A DNA stretch of 64,000 nucleotides. Origin: JAMXLJ01 sp036558745. Its GTDB lineage: Bacteria > Actinomycetota > Acidimicrobiia > IMCC26256 > JAMXLJ01. The notes beneath the pieces are model-generated. The model searched no databases and was not told where the DNA came from. It saw only the letters and a list, made by a program, of their open reading frames with translations. Position 1 is the stretch's first letter. Each line of letters begins with the position of its first letter. The position numbers were made by a program, and so were the translations under genes. Positions 7,761-15,650 of this stretch are shown in pieces. Location: positions 1 through 64,000 of the forward strand of contig DATBEZ010000033.1 in the NCBI GenBank assembly GCA_036558745.1. The letters are read 5' to 3'.

Positions 7761-9185
7761 GTGAGCACCGATCTGCGTCCCCGTCCGCCGCAGCCGTCGA
7801 AGGTGGCGCGTGCCACGGCGACGTCGCTCCTGCCGGAGTGGCGCTCGGATCGCGGCCGGTTGATCCGCACGATCGCGATCGTCGCCGCCGTCGTCGCGCT
7901 GGTCGGCGCCGCGACTGGTCTCGACGTCGCCGCGCGGCAGGCGCGCGGCGACGCGCACCGTCTCGAAGCGCGCCGTGAACGCGAGCTTGCGTCGGCGCGC
8001 AACGTGCTCGGCGCGACCGACGGTGAGCTCGGTCGCACGCGCACGGGCGTGCAGAGTGCAGCCGCGACGGCAGCCACGCAGAAGGCCGCGTGGGCCGCCG
8101 CGTACGCGAAGCTGCTGATCACCAACCAGTCGCTCAGCGACACCCGAACGGAGCTCGCCGGGTTGCAGGGCGCGCTGGGGCTCCAGACGGGCCAGCTGTT
8201 CACGTTGAACACCTGCCTGAACGGCGTGAGCGGCGCCCTCGGCGCTGTCTCGGGCGGATCGACGGCGAACGCGGTCGCGAGGCTGCGCAGCGTCGGGGGC
8301 GCGTGCAACCAGGTGCTCGCGCCCGGCGGCGAGGGCGCGGTGTTCCCGTTCGACTTCGCCGATCCGTACGTCCTGCGGGTCGGCTCGACGTACTACGCGT
8401 ACGCGACGAACGCCGGGGGTGGCGCGATCCAGGTGATCTCGTCGCGCGACCTGCACACGTGGGAGTGGCTCGGGAACGCGCTCGCCGCGCTGCCGGGCTG
8501 GGCCCAGAAGAACCACACGTGGGCGCCGTCGGTGCTTCCCGTCGGTGGTCAGTACGTGGCGTACTACACGGCGCGCGACGCCGTCACCGGTCAGCAGTGC
8601 GTCTCGGCCGCGGTCGGCGCGCGTCCGTCAGGTCCGTTCGTCGACCTGAGCGCGGCGCCGCTCGTGTGCCAGGTGCCGATCGGCGGCTCGATCGACCCGA
8701 GCCCCTTCGTCGACGCGGACGGCAGCCTGCACCTCGTGTGGAAGAGCGACGGGCTCGACCGGCTCTGGTCGGCGCCGCTTCGCGCCGACGGCCTCGCGCT
8801 GACCGGCCCGCCGGCCGCGCTGCTCGGGCCGGACCAGGGATGGGAGCAGGGCGTCGTCGAGGGTCCGTCGATGACGTTGGTCGGCGGGCGTTACTACCTC
8901 TTCTACTCCGGCGGACGATGGGACACGAGCGGCTACGCGATCGGGTACGCGGTCTGCGCGTCGGTCAACGGTCCGTGCCTGAAGCCGCAGCGTGGCCCCA
9001 TCCTCGCGTCGCACGGCGCGATCGCGGGACCCGGTGGCGGCGAGGTCTTCACCGACACGTCGGGCAAGCTGTGGATGGCGTACCACGCGTACACCGGCGC
9101 TGCGGTGGGCTATCCGAACAGCCGTACGCTGCACCTCGCACGGCTGTCGTTCAGCTCGGGAGTGCCGAGGCTGACCCCGCCGTGA
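7761..9185 (+). CDS. membrane-anchored GH43-like five-bladed propeller
   Basis: This 474-residue protein starts at GTG 7761, after GGAGGGAG. Residues 1-185 repeat the layout of the previous protein: transmembrane helix (about 35-54), coiled coil, then CLNG with C152 and C182. Residues 195-474 form a glycosidase-type five-bladed beta-propeller. The three acids expected for glycoside hydrolase family 43 are in place: D201 in FADPYV, D312 in SIDPSPF and E367 in VVEGPS. It is therefore probably an active arabinan/xylan-type or wall-glycan hydrolase displayed on the outer surface. The fusion of this anchor to a GH43 domain looks unusual. Confidence 0.75.
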   Translation: MSTDLRPRPPQPSKVARATATSLLPEWRSDRGRLIRTIAIVAAVVALVGAATGLDVAARQARGDAHRLEARRERELASARNVLGATDGELGRTRTGVQSAAATAATQKAAWAAAYAKLLITNQSLSDTRTELAGLQGALGLQTGQLFTLNTCLNGVSGALGAVSGGSTANAVARLRSVGGACNQVLAPGGEGAVFPFDFADPYVLRVGSTYYAYATNAGGGAIQVISSRDLHTWEWLGNALAALPGWAQKNHTWAPSVLPVGGQYVAYYTARDAVTGQQCVSAAVGARPSGPFVDLSAAPLVCQVPIGGSIDPSPFVDADGSLHLVWKSDGLDRLWSAPLRADGLALTGPPAALLGPDQGWEQGVVEGPSMTLVGGRYYLFYSGGRWDTSGYAIGYAVCASVNGPCLKPQRGPILASHGAIAGPGGGEVFTDTSGKLWMAYHAYTGAAVGYPNSRTLHLARLSFSSGVPRLTPP

Positions 9186-9205
9186 CGCAACCCTCAGGAG
9201 GCAGG

Positions 9206-9556
9206 GTGGGACGGACGAGGTGGGCCATCACGGGCGCGTTGATGGCCGGCGCGGCGGTCATCGCGGTCCCACGGCTCCGTGCCGACCAGCGCGCGCGTGA
9301 CCTGGCGCGGAACCTCGGCGGGCGTCAACCGGCCGAGCGGATCCGGATCGCGCGCGAGCTCGCCGCGACCGACCTGCGCGCGAGCGCGGGGGAGCTGCTC
9401 CTGCTGGCCCGCACCGACCACGAGCCCGCGGTGCTCGACGCGCTCGCGCGCGCGGTGCTGGACGCACCGGCGGTCGCCCGGCCGTCGGCCAACCTCCGCG
9501 AGCTCCTGGAGTGGGCGGCCGCCCGGGCGACCGCCGAACCGGCGAGCCCCGCCTAG
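9206..9556 (+). CDS. small protein with one N-terminal membrane helix
   Basis: This 116-residue protein starts at GTG 9206, which follows AGGAGG. A GTG at 9182 that overlaps the upstream stop is an alternative. One hydrophobic helix (WAITGALMAGAAVIAVP) is followed by an Ala/Leu-rich helical region resembling a couple of HEAT-type helix pairs. It is the third gene of the cluster with the GH43-like protein. Its 3' end overlaps the convergent HD-domain gene by 4 bp. Function unknown. Confidence 0.55.
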   Translation: MGRTRWAITGALMAGAAVIAVPRLRADQRARDLARNLGGRQPAERIRIARELAATDLRASAGELLLLARTDHEPAVLDALARAVLDAPAVARPSANLRELLEWAAARATAEPASPA

Positions 9557-10122
9557 AGCATGAACCGGGCGCGGGCGAACGTCTCGCGCACGAGCGGCTC
9601 GAAGTGCTCGAGCGGCAGCGTGTCGTAGGCGGGGTCGAACGCGATCTGGTCCCACTCGTCGGCGAAGCGCGACGCGAGCTCGAACTCGTCGGCACTCAAC
9701 GTGTCGCGGTGCTGGTCGCGCGCGTTGGGGTCGCCGCCGAAGTGCGCGTAGTAGTGACGGCCCTGGAAGTCCTGGTGCACCAGGATCATCTTGTAGACCT
9801 CGTCGCGCACGTAGGGGCGCAGGATCGCCGCCGCGATCCCGGGATGGTTCGGCACGCTCACGGCCTTGCCGATGTCGTGGCACAGCGCGGCGACGACCAC
9901 CTCGTCGTCGGCGCCGGCGCGCTCCGCGAGGGTGGCCGTCTGCAGCGAGTGCGTCAGCTGGTCGACCGCGAAGCCGTCGGTGATCTCGGCGAGGGATCGC
10001 AGCATCCCGAGCACGCGCTCGGCGACCCTCTCCTGGTGCTCGATCGTCTCCGCCCCGATGCGTGCCCACTGCTCGGCGGTCGACTCGTCCATGCGGGTGA
10101 AGGTGTCGGTCGTCTGGGTCAT
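9553..10122 (-). CDS. HD-domain metal-dependent phosphohydrolase
   Basis: This 189-residue protein has the HD signature: His in THSLQTATL, then CHDIGKA with the His-Asp pair, followed by further His residues (HPG, HQDFQGRHYYAHFGG). Such proteins hydrolyse phosphate esters of nucleotides or related compounds using bound metal. The pattern resembles small stand-alone HD enzymes acting on nucleotide-like or phosphonate-like substrates. The exact substrate is unknown. The ATG at 10122 is supported by a GACAAT hexamer 6 nt upstream. Confidence 0.8.
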   Translation of the reverse strand: MTQTTDTFTRMDESTAEQWARIGAETIEHQERVAERVLGMLRSLAEITDGFAVDQLTHSLQTATLAERAGADDEVVVAALCHDIGKAVSVPNHPGIAAAILRPYVRDEVYKMILVHQDFQGRHYYAHFGGDPNARDQHRDTLSADEFELASRFADEWDQIAFDPAYDTLPLEHFEPLVRETFARARFML

Positions 10123-10128
10123 GACCCG

Positions 10129-10134
10129 ATTGTC
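10129..10134 (-). promoter_or_regulatory. GACAAT -10-like hexamer of the HD gene
   Basis: On the minus strand GACAAT ends 6 nt before the ATG at 10122, which suggests a leaderless transcript. The hairpin at 10144-10170 lies directly upstream of it. Confidence 0.4.
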
Positions 10135-10143
10135 CCCCGAACC

Positions 10144-10170
10144 CGGGGCCGGTACCAAACACCGGCCCCG
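10144..10170. promoter_or_regulatory. perfect inverted repeat between divergent genes
   Basis: Ten-nt arms CGGGGCCGGT/ACCGGCCCCG flank a 7-nt loop in the space between the divergent HD and HAD genes. It lies upstream of both genes, so an operator is more likely than a terminator. It would overlap the -35 region of the HD gene. Confidence 0.5.
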
Positions 10171-10250
10171 ACATCTCGCAGCGTGCGACGGCCGGCTGCG
10201 CCACCCGGCCCCGTGGCTCAGGACCTCGACGAAGCCGCCGATGAGCACCC

Positions 10251-11018
10251 ATGGACGGTGTCCAAGCCGTGCTCTTCGACCTCGACGACACGCTCTTCCC
10301 CCACGACGCCTGGAGCGACGGGATGTGGGACGTCCTGTCGCGGGCGGCGGCGGCCCACGGCGTGGAGCCGGCGGCGCTGCTCCGGACCCTGCGGGCGGCC
10401 ACGGCGAGCGACGTCGACGGGATCGAGGCGATCGAGCGGGCGCTGGTGTGCGCCGACGACGCGGGCATCTCCGTCGCACCGGTCCTCGAGGTGCTGCACC
10501 GGTTCCGGGCACCGACGCTCGAGCCGTTCCCGTGGATCCCGTACGCGCTGGCCCGGCTGCGACGCGACGTGCCGCTCGGCCTCGTGACCGACGGCGACCC
10601 GCGGGTGCAGCAGGGGAAGCTCGACGCGCTCGGGTTGCGTGACGCGTTCGACGTCGTCGTCTACAGCGACGAGCTCGGGCGCGAGTTCCGCAAGCCGCAT
10701 CCGATGCCGTTCCGGCTCGCGCTCAGCCGTCTTGGCGTGGCGCCCGAGCACGCGGTCATGGTGGGGGACCGCCCCGACCGCGACGTCGCCGGCGCGGCCG
10801 CGGCCGGTGTCCGGGCGATCCGGGTGCGCAGCGGCGCCCACGCGTACGCTCGTGACCTGCCCGGCACCTGGCGCACGCTGCCCGACGCGCTCGCCGCCAT
10901 CGACGTCCTGTGCCGAAGTGCGCGTGCAACGGGCGCGGCCGCCGTCGCGACCCGGGCCGGCGCGGGCATGGTCGCCGTCGTCGACACCGACGCCGAGATC
11001 GACTCCGCCGCCGCCTGA
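10251..11018 (+). CDS. HAD-superfamily hydrolase
   Basis: This 255-residue protein carries the HAD motifs: FDLDDTLF with the nucleophile Asp, LVTDGDP for motif II, FRKPHP with the motif III Lys, and MVGDRPDRDVAGA for motif IV. It should be a phosphatase or dehalogenase of the subfamily I type with a helical cap (about 20-90). The Ala-rich tail after residue 220 is probably disordered. The substrate is unknown. It is divergent from the HD-domain phosphohydrolase. Confidence 0.85.
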   Translation: MDGVQAVLFDLDDTLFPHDAWSDGMWDVLSRAAAAHGVEPAALLRTLRAATASDVDGIEAIERALVCADDAGISVAPVLEVLHRFRAPTLEPFPWIPYALARLRRDVPLGLVTDGDPRVQQGKLDALGLRDAFDVVVYSDELGREFRKPHPMPFRLALSRLGVAPEHAVMVGDRPDRDVAGAAAAGVRAIRVRSGAHAYARDLPGTWRTLPDALAAIDVLCRSARATGAAAVATRAGAGMVAVVDTDAEIDSAAA

Positions 11019-11033
11019 GCAGCAGACCCTCGA

Positions 11034-11657
11034 TCAGCTGCGCACGGCCCACACCGCGTACAGCGGATCCACGTTTCGATCCTGGGCCCGGGCCTCCACG
11101 CGCGGGTCGTCCCAACCGCGCGCGCGGCGGAAGTACTCGGCGACGAGCGCGCAGTGTTGCTCGTCGGTAGCGGCGAGCCAGCCGCGGATGGCCTTGGTCG
11201 GGAAGCAGCGGTTGCTGAACGTGCAGACGAAGCGTCCTCCCGGACGAAGCACCCGCGCGACGTCGTCGAACACCTCGATCGGGCGCACGAGGTAGTCGAC
11301 CGAGACGCAACACGCCGCGTCGTCGAATTCCGCGTCGTCGAAGGGCAGGCGCGGGTCGGCGTTCAGGTCGTGGACGACCCGACGTGAGGCCATCGGGTTG
11401 CGCGCGAGCTCGACCTCGTTCATGCCCAGCACCGTCAGGGACGCGGGTGGCCGCTCGAAGTGCGACACCCACGACGCCATGAGATCGAGCACCTGGCCGT
11501 CGACGCGCAGGTCGGTGTAGAGCTGGCCCACGGCTGCGATGGCGCCGTCGTCGATGTGGGTGACGAGACGCGGCGGTACGTAGAAGACGGAGTCCGGCGA
11601 CTCGTCGTCACGGCGGAAGAACCCGGGCGGGAAGCCCGCGTACCGGTCGTCCGACAC
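11034..11657 (-). CDS. class I SAM-dependent methyltransferase
   Basis: This 207-residue protein has the methyltransferase-11 type fold. LTVLGMNEVEL stands at the place of the SAM-binding motif I, followed by LPFDDAEFDDAACCVSVDYL (motif II/post-II) and VARVLRPGGRFVCTFSNRC (motif III). The glycine-rich motif I is weak, with Leu-Gly-Met where G-x-G is usual. The long N-terminal part (about 1-70) is also unlike small-molecule methyltransferases. The substrate is unknown. Confidence 0.75.
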   Translation of the reverse strand: MSDDRYAGFPPGFFRRDDESPDSVFYVPPRLVTHIDDGAIAAVGQLYTDLRVDGQVLDLMASWVSHFERPPASLTVLGMNEVELARNPMASRRVVHDLNADPRLPFDDAEFDDAACCVSVDYLVRPIEVFDDVARVLRPGGRFVCTFSNRCFPTKAIRGWLAATDEQHCALVAEYFRRARGWDDPRVEARAQDRNVDPLYAVWAVRS

Positions 11658-11678
11658 GAACGCGCGACCGAGTGCCGG

Positions 11679-12623
11679 TCAGGCGCCGACGAAGTCCTGG
11701 AGCAAACGCGTCAGCTCGAGGGGTTGGTCGCCCTGGATGCTGTGGCCGGCGAGCTCCACGACCTCGACCCTCACACCCGGTTGGCGGCGCCGGAGCTCGG
11801 CGACGTCCTCGTCGTCGACGACGGGCGAGTCGGCGCCACGAACGAGCATGAGCGGCACGCGCACCGCATCGACCGCGTCCCACAGGTGCCCGAAGTCGGG
11901 GTGGGCCGCAACCACCTGGTCGGTGCCCGCACCGTCCTCGGGCTCGGGGACGCGCCAGCGGCGGTAGCGCCACACCCACGAGCCGTCGGGCTGCTGCACC
12001 GCGTTGTGCAGGATGCCGCGACGCAGCGACGACTCGGAGCGGGTCGGGTTGAACTCGATCGTGCGGGCGAGGATCTCGTCGAAGCTGGGGAACGACGCGG
12101 GTCCGTTCACGAACGCGGCGATCTGCGAGCCCTTCTCGCGGTTCACCCCCGGCGTGACGTCGACGAGGACGAGCTTGCGCACGAGCTCGGGTGCCTGCGC
12201 CGTGAGCGCCAGCGCAGTCAGCCCGCCGAGCGACATTCCGACGACCGCACGAGCGTCTGGCGCGAGCTGGCGCACCGCGACCGCGACGTCGGCCGCGTAC
12301 TCGGGCGGCGAGATGCCGACGTCGAGCCGACCGTCGGAATGGCCGTGGCCGGGGAGGTCGATGGCGACGAGCGGGCGATCGAGCGCGAGCGCGACCGTGT
12401 CCCAGGTGTGCGCGTTCTGCGCGCCGCCGTGCAGCAGCACGAGCTCCGGCGGCTTCGTTCCCCAGACCAGCGCGCTCAACGAGTAGCCGGGCCGAATCTC
12501 GATCGTCTTGCGCGCGACGGTGGGCGGGCCGTCGTAGGGAAGACCCACCTCCTCGGCGTTGTCCTGGAACATGCCGAACTCGTCGTATTCGACCAGCTCC
12601 ACGTCGCCGTCCCGTCCGCTCAT
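11679..12623 (-). CDS. alpha/beta-hydrolase
   Basis: This 314-residue alpha/beta-hydrolase has the oxyanion segment LLHGGAQNAHTW, the nucleophile elbow GMSLGG (Ser), an acidic residue in RGADSPVVDDED, and the catalytic His in LAGHSIQGDQP. It would hydrolyse an ester, lactone or epoxide; the substrate is unknown. ATG 12623 has GGAGG just upstream and was preferred over GTG 12638. A minus-strand TAGCGT further upstream gives a short leader. Confidence 0.85.
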   Translation of the reverse strand: MSGRDGDVELVEYDEFGMFQDNAEEVGLPYDGPPTVARKTIEIRPGYSLSALVWGTKPPELVLLHGGAQNAHTWDTVALALDRPLVAIDLPGHGHSDGRLDVGISPPEYAADVAVAVRQLAPDARAVVGMSLGGLTALALTAQAPELVRKLVLVDVTPGVNREKGSQIAAFVNGPASFPSFDEILARTIEFNPTRSESSLRRGILHNAVQQPDGSWVWRYRRWRVPEPEDGAGTDQVVAAHPDFGHLWDAVDAVRVPLMLVRGADSPVVDDEDVAELRRRQPGVRVEVVELAGHSIQGDQPLELTRLLQDFVGA

Positions 12624-12706
12624 GCCGCCTCCGCTCACGCCGCGTGTGCGTCACGCTAACCGTGGGCGCCGCGCGGCGTCCCGGCGGCGCTTGGGCCGGG
12701 CCTGTC

Positions 12707-13537
12707 TCAGCGGTCGAAGCGGTACGCCAGGATCTCCGCGATGGGGCGGTAGCCGAGACGGGCGTAGACCGCGTTCGAGGTCGGGTTGGTGAGCTGGGTG
12801 AACAGCACGCACGACTCCGCGCCCGCGGCGAGACGTTCTGCGGTGACGCCGGCCGTGCACGCGCCCGCGTAGCCGCGACGTCGCCGTTCGGGCGGTGTGT
12901 AGACGTGACGCACGCGGGCGACGCCCTCGTGCACCGGTGTCGCCGACGTGATCGCGACGAGGCCGTCGTCGTCCCAGCACCAGAGCTCCCGCTCGGCGAC
13001 GAGCCGCTCGGCCTCGTACCGGATGTGGCCCTCGGGCCAGGGCTCGCCGATCTCGTCCTGGAAGCGCCCGACCCAGTCGGTCACGGTCGCGAGATCGGCG
13101 GCTCCGGCGCGCCGAAGGTGGCCGCGGACGCCGCCCGGCGGCCGCACCCGTGTGGCCCGGTACAGGCGGAGCGCCTCCCGCGGCGCGCCCCGCGATCGCG
13201 TCGCGGTCGCCCATTCACCGGCGAAGAGGGACGCGCTCGGCGCCTCGCCGGTGACGCCGGGCGCGTCGGGCGCGACACACGCGAGCGCGCGAGCCAGCAC
13301 CACGACGCCCGCCCGGGGGCCGGGCCCGAGGACGACGGGAAACGTCAGCGGCGACTGCGACGCGACCGCGACGACGCGACCGCGATCGTGCGCCCACGCG
13401 TAGCGACCGGGCACGGGATGGGCGACACGCGCATGCGCGAGGGAGAGGATCAGGTTGTGGCGCGCCGGGCTCGCCGCCAGGTGCCCGCCGGTCGCGGCGA
13501 GAAACACCGACGGGTCGTCGACGAGCTCGACGTGCAT
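12707..13537 (-). CDS. GNAT-family N-acetyltransferase
   Basis: This 276-residue protein has a variable N-terminal half and a C-terminal GNAT domain. The acetyl-CoA-binding motif is in PPERRRRGYAGA (RRRGYA), followed by LFTQLTNPTSNAVYARLGY, the usual end of the fold. It would transfer an acyl group from CoA to an amine. ATG 13537 was chosen because longer readings run over the divergent gene at 13626. Confidence 0.8.
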   Translation of the reverse strand: MHVELVDDPSVFLAATGGHLAASPARHNLILSLAHARVAHPVPGRYAWAHDRGRVVAVASQSPLTFPVVLGPGPRAGVVVLARALACVAPDAPGVTGEAPSASLFAGEWATATRSRGAPREALRLYRATRVRPPGGVRGHLRRAGAADLATVTDWVGRFQDEIGEPWPEGHIRYEAERLVAERELWCWDDDGLVAITSATPVHEGVARVRHVYTPPERRRRGYAGACTAGVTAERLAAGAESCVLFTQLTNPTSNAVYARLGYRPIAEILAYRFDR

Positions 13538-13612
13538 GCGCCACGGTCGCGGCCCCGACCGCTCGGACGCAATCGAGTTTCGAGCCCGGCCTCGGCGCCG
13601 GGGGAGAGGCCG

Positions 13613-13618
13613 TAGGCT
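13613..13618 (+). promoter_or_regulatory. TAGGCT -10 hexamer
   Basis: TAGGCT ends 7 nt before the ATG at 13626, which predicts a leaderless mRNA. Confidence 0.55.
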
Positions 13619-13625
13619 CCGCCGC

Positions 13626-14195
13626 ATGCCTCCTCGCATCCCGCCCGTCGACCTGGACGCCGTCGATCCCGAGACCCGATCGCTGCTCGAACCGCTCTCG
13701 AGCATGCGCGGCACCGACGTGAACGTGCTCAACGTGTTCACGACGCTCGCGCAGCATCCGAAGCTGATGAAGCGGTGGCTCGTGTTCGCGAACCACGTCC
13801 TCACGAAGAGCACGCTTCCGCCGCGCGACCGTGAGCTCGCGATCCTGCGGACCGGCTGGCGCTGCCACGCGCCGTACGAATGGGGGCAGCACGCGGCCAT
13901 CGCACGCGGCGTTGGCATCACCGACGACGAGATCGCGCGCGTGGCGACCGGTCCCGACGCGCCCGGATGGTCCGCGCACGACGCCGCGATCCTGCGCGGG
14001 GTCGACGAGGTCCACGACGACGGGACGATCCACGACGGCACGTGGCGCACGCTCGCGACACGCTACGACACGCACCAGCTCATGGACCTCGTGTTCGCGA
14101 TCGGCCAGTACCACCTGGTGTCGTTCGCCCTGAACGCGTTCGGCGTCGAGCGCGACGACGGGGTGACGGGCGTCCCGTTCCCCGGTCCCGCCTGA
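13626..14195 (+). CDS. carboxymuconolactone decarboxylase family protein
   Basis: This 189-residue all-helical protein of the CMD/AhpD group shows the family block LPPRDRELAILRTGWRCHAP followed by YEWGQHAAIARGVG. It lacks the CxxC of the true AhpD peroxidase, so it belongs to the CMD-like branch that includes decarboxylases and many uncharacterised proteins. The reaction cannot be assigned. Its start has a TAGGCT hexamer 7 nt upstream. Confidence 0.8.
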   Translation: MPPRIPPVDLDAVDPETRSLLEPLSSMRGTDVNVLNVFTTLAQHPKLMKRWLVFANHVLTKSTLPPRDRELAILRTGWRCHAPYEWGQHAAIARGVGITDDEIARVATGPDAPGWSAHDAAILRGVDEVHDDGTIHDGTWRTLATRYDTHQLMDLVFAIGQYHLVSFALNAFGVERDDGVTGVPFPGPA

Positions 14196-14208
14196 CCGGC
14201 GGCGGCCT

Positions 14209-14583
14209 TCAACCAGTCACGCGGCGCGAGCCCGAGATGCCGAGGCCGCGGCGGCGACGGTGCACGGTCACGTAGACGAGACCGTCGTCGCCCGCGACGA
14301 TCGCGCGCGCCGTACCCCGAGGGACGCACACGAGCGTCTGCGAAGCGACCTCGTGACGCTCGCCGTCGATCGTGACGAGACCGTCACCGCCGAGGACCAC
14401 GATCACGACGTCGACCTCGTCGTTGCGGTGCTCGCCGATCGTGCGCGCGGGACCGAGCTGCACGAGGTTCGCGTCGAGGTCGTCGGTCTCGATCGACCAG
14501 ACCGCACCGTCGCGTCCGCCCGCCGCGGCCGCGAGCGTGCGGGCGACGTCGACGACCGCTGACGGCGACGGCGAACGCTCCAT
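14209..14583 (-). CDS. cupin-domain protein
   Basis: This 124-residue single cupin barrel shows GEHRNDEVDVVIVVLGGDG, a divergent form of cupin motif 1, and VCVPRGTARAIVAGDDGL, motif 2 in a form lacking a clear metal His. It may bind a ligand rather than a catalytic metal. ATG 14583 is supported by TACGCT ending 6 nt upstream. GTG 14610 would add nine residues and has no such signal. Confidence 0.65.
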   Translation of the reverse strand: MERSPSPSAVVDVARTLAAAAGGRDGAVWSIETDDLDANLVQLGPARTIGEHRNDEVDVVIVVLGGDGLVTIDGERHEVASQTLVCVPRGTARAIVAGDDGLVYVTVHRRRRGLGISGSRRVTG

Positions 14584-14589
14584 CGCGGC

Positions 14590-14595
14590 AGCGTA
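14590..14595 (-). promoter_or_regulatory. TACGCT -10 hexamer of the cupin gene
   Basis: On the minus strand TACGCT ends 6 nt before the ATG at 14583. This decides the start codon. Confidence 0.5.
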
Positions 14596-14645
14596 GGCAC
14601 GCTCCCACACGGTGCCGCGATCCGTGCGGTACCGGGGCCGTGTCT

Positions 14646-14651
14646 TACGAT
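14646..14651 (+). promoter_or_regulatory. TACGAT -10 hexamer of ctaA
   Basis: TACGAT ends 9 nt before the ATG at 14661, so the ctaA mRNA should be leaderless or nearly so. Confidence 0.5.
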
Positions 14652-14660
14652 CGCGGCGTC

Positions 14661-15605
14661 ATGGGCCGTCTCGCGATCAGCCCCCGCGTGTACCGCTGGA
14701 TCACCCTCGGCGCCGTGATCGCGCTCGCCGCCATCATCCTCACCGGCGCGCTCGTCCGGCTCACCGGGTCGGGGCTGGGCTGCCCGACGTGGCCCGACTG
14801 CTCGCCCGGCCACCTGGTCGCGAAGAGCGAGGCGAGCTACCACCAGCAGATCGAGTTCTGGAACCGGGCCTTCACCGGCATCGTGTCGATCGCGGTCGCG
14901 CTCGCCGTGCTCGGCTCGCTCGTGCGCCGCCCACGACGCACGGAGCTGGTCTGGCTCTCGCTCGGCCTGGTCGCCGGGGTGATCGCCCAGGCGATCCTCG
15001 GCGGGCTCGTCGTGAAGAAGGTGCTCGCCCCGCCGTGGGTCATGGGGCATTTCCTGCTCTCGATCGTCCTGCTCTGGAACGCGATCCTGCTGTACCACCG
15101 TGCCGGCCAGCCGGGCGGCCGGTCGCGCCCCGTCGTCGACCGGCAGCTGCTCGCCCTCGGGCGCGCGCTGTTCGTGCTCGCGTGCGCGGCCGTCTTCACG
15201 GGTACGGTCGTCACGGGTACCGGCCCGCACGCCGGCGACCGCCGCGCCGCGCGACTGAACTTCACGCTGACCGACGTCGCGCGCGTCCATGGCGTCACCG
15301 TGATGACGTTCCTCGCGGTCGTGCTGCTGACCCTCTGGCTCGCGTACCGACGTCGCGCTCCGGAGGCTGTGCGGCGTGCGCTGACGGTGCTGCTCCTCGT
15401 GCTCGTGGCCCAGGCCGCGGTCGGGTACACGCAGTACTTCACCGGCGTGCCCGTCGCACTCGTCGCCGTCCACATCGTCGGCGCGATCGCGGTGTTCAGC
15501 GCGACGACCGGGTTCTACCTCTCGCTTCGTCGACGCACCGGCGTGGAGCCGGCGACGCCCGAGCTGGAGCCCGCGTTCCACACCGGGAGCCTGGCCCGGG
15601 CCTGA
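14661..15605 (+). CDS. ctaA: heme A synthase
   Basis: This 314-residue integral membrane protein has about eight transmembrane helices. It converts heme O to heme A for cytochrome c oxidase. The family block GALVRLTGSGLGCPTWPDC opens the first periplasmic loop. Later heme-ligand histidines are visible in VMGHFLLS, RVHGVTVM and VAVHIVGA. The site of the first ligand His of Bacillus CtaA reads IEFWNR, with Asn. I think this variant also occurs in other actinobacteria but could not check. The ABC exporter genes follow after 45 bp. The heme O synthase ctaB lies at 46752. Confidence 0.92.
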   Translation: MGRLAISPRVYRWITLGAVIALAAIILTGALVRLTGSGLGCPTWPDCSPGHLVAKSEASYHQQIEFWNRAFTGIVSIAVALAVLGSLVRRPRRTELVWLSLGLVAGVIAQAILGGLVVKKVLAPPWVMGHFLLSIVLLWNAILLYHRAGQPGGRSRPVVDRQLLALGRALFVLACAAVFTGTVVTGTGPHAGDRRAARLNFTLTDVARVHGVTVMTFLAVVLLTLWLAYRRRAPEAVRRALTVLLLVLVAQAAVGYTQYFTGVPVALVAVHIVGAIAVFSATTGFYLSLRRRTGVEPATPELEPAFHTGSLARA

Positions 15606-15635
15606 CCTCCCGGGGTGCCCGCGGGTGCACCCCAG

Positions 15636-15641
15636 TAGCGT
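15636..15641 (+). promoter_or_regulatory. TAGCGT -10 hexamer of the ABC exporter operon
   Basis: TAGCGT ends 9 nt before GTG 15651 but only 3 nt before GTG 15645. This favours the second GTG as the start. Confidence 0.5.
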
Positions 15642-15650
15642 GGCGTGCCT

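Noticed and set aside
13538..14050. longer N-terminus of the GNAT protein
   Set aside because: The extension runs antisense through the carboxymuconolactone-decarboxylase-like gene and has no conserved sequence.
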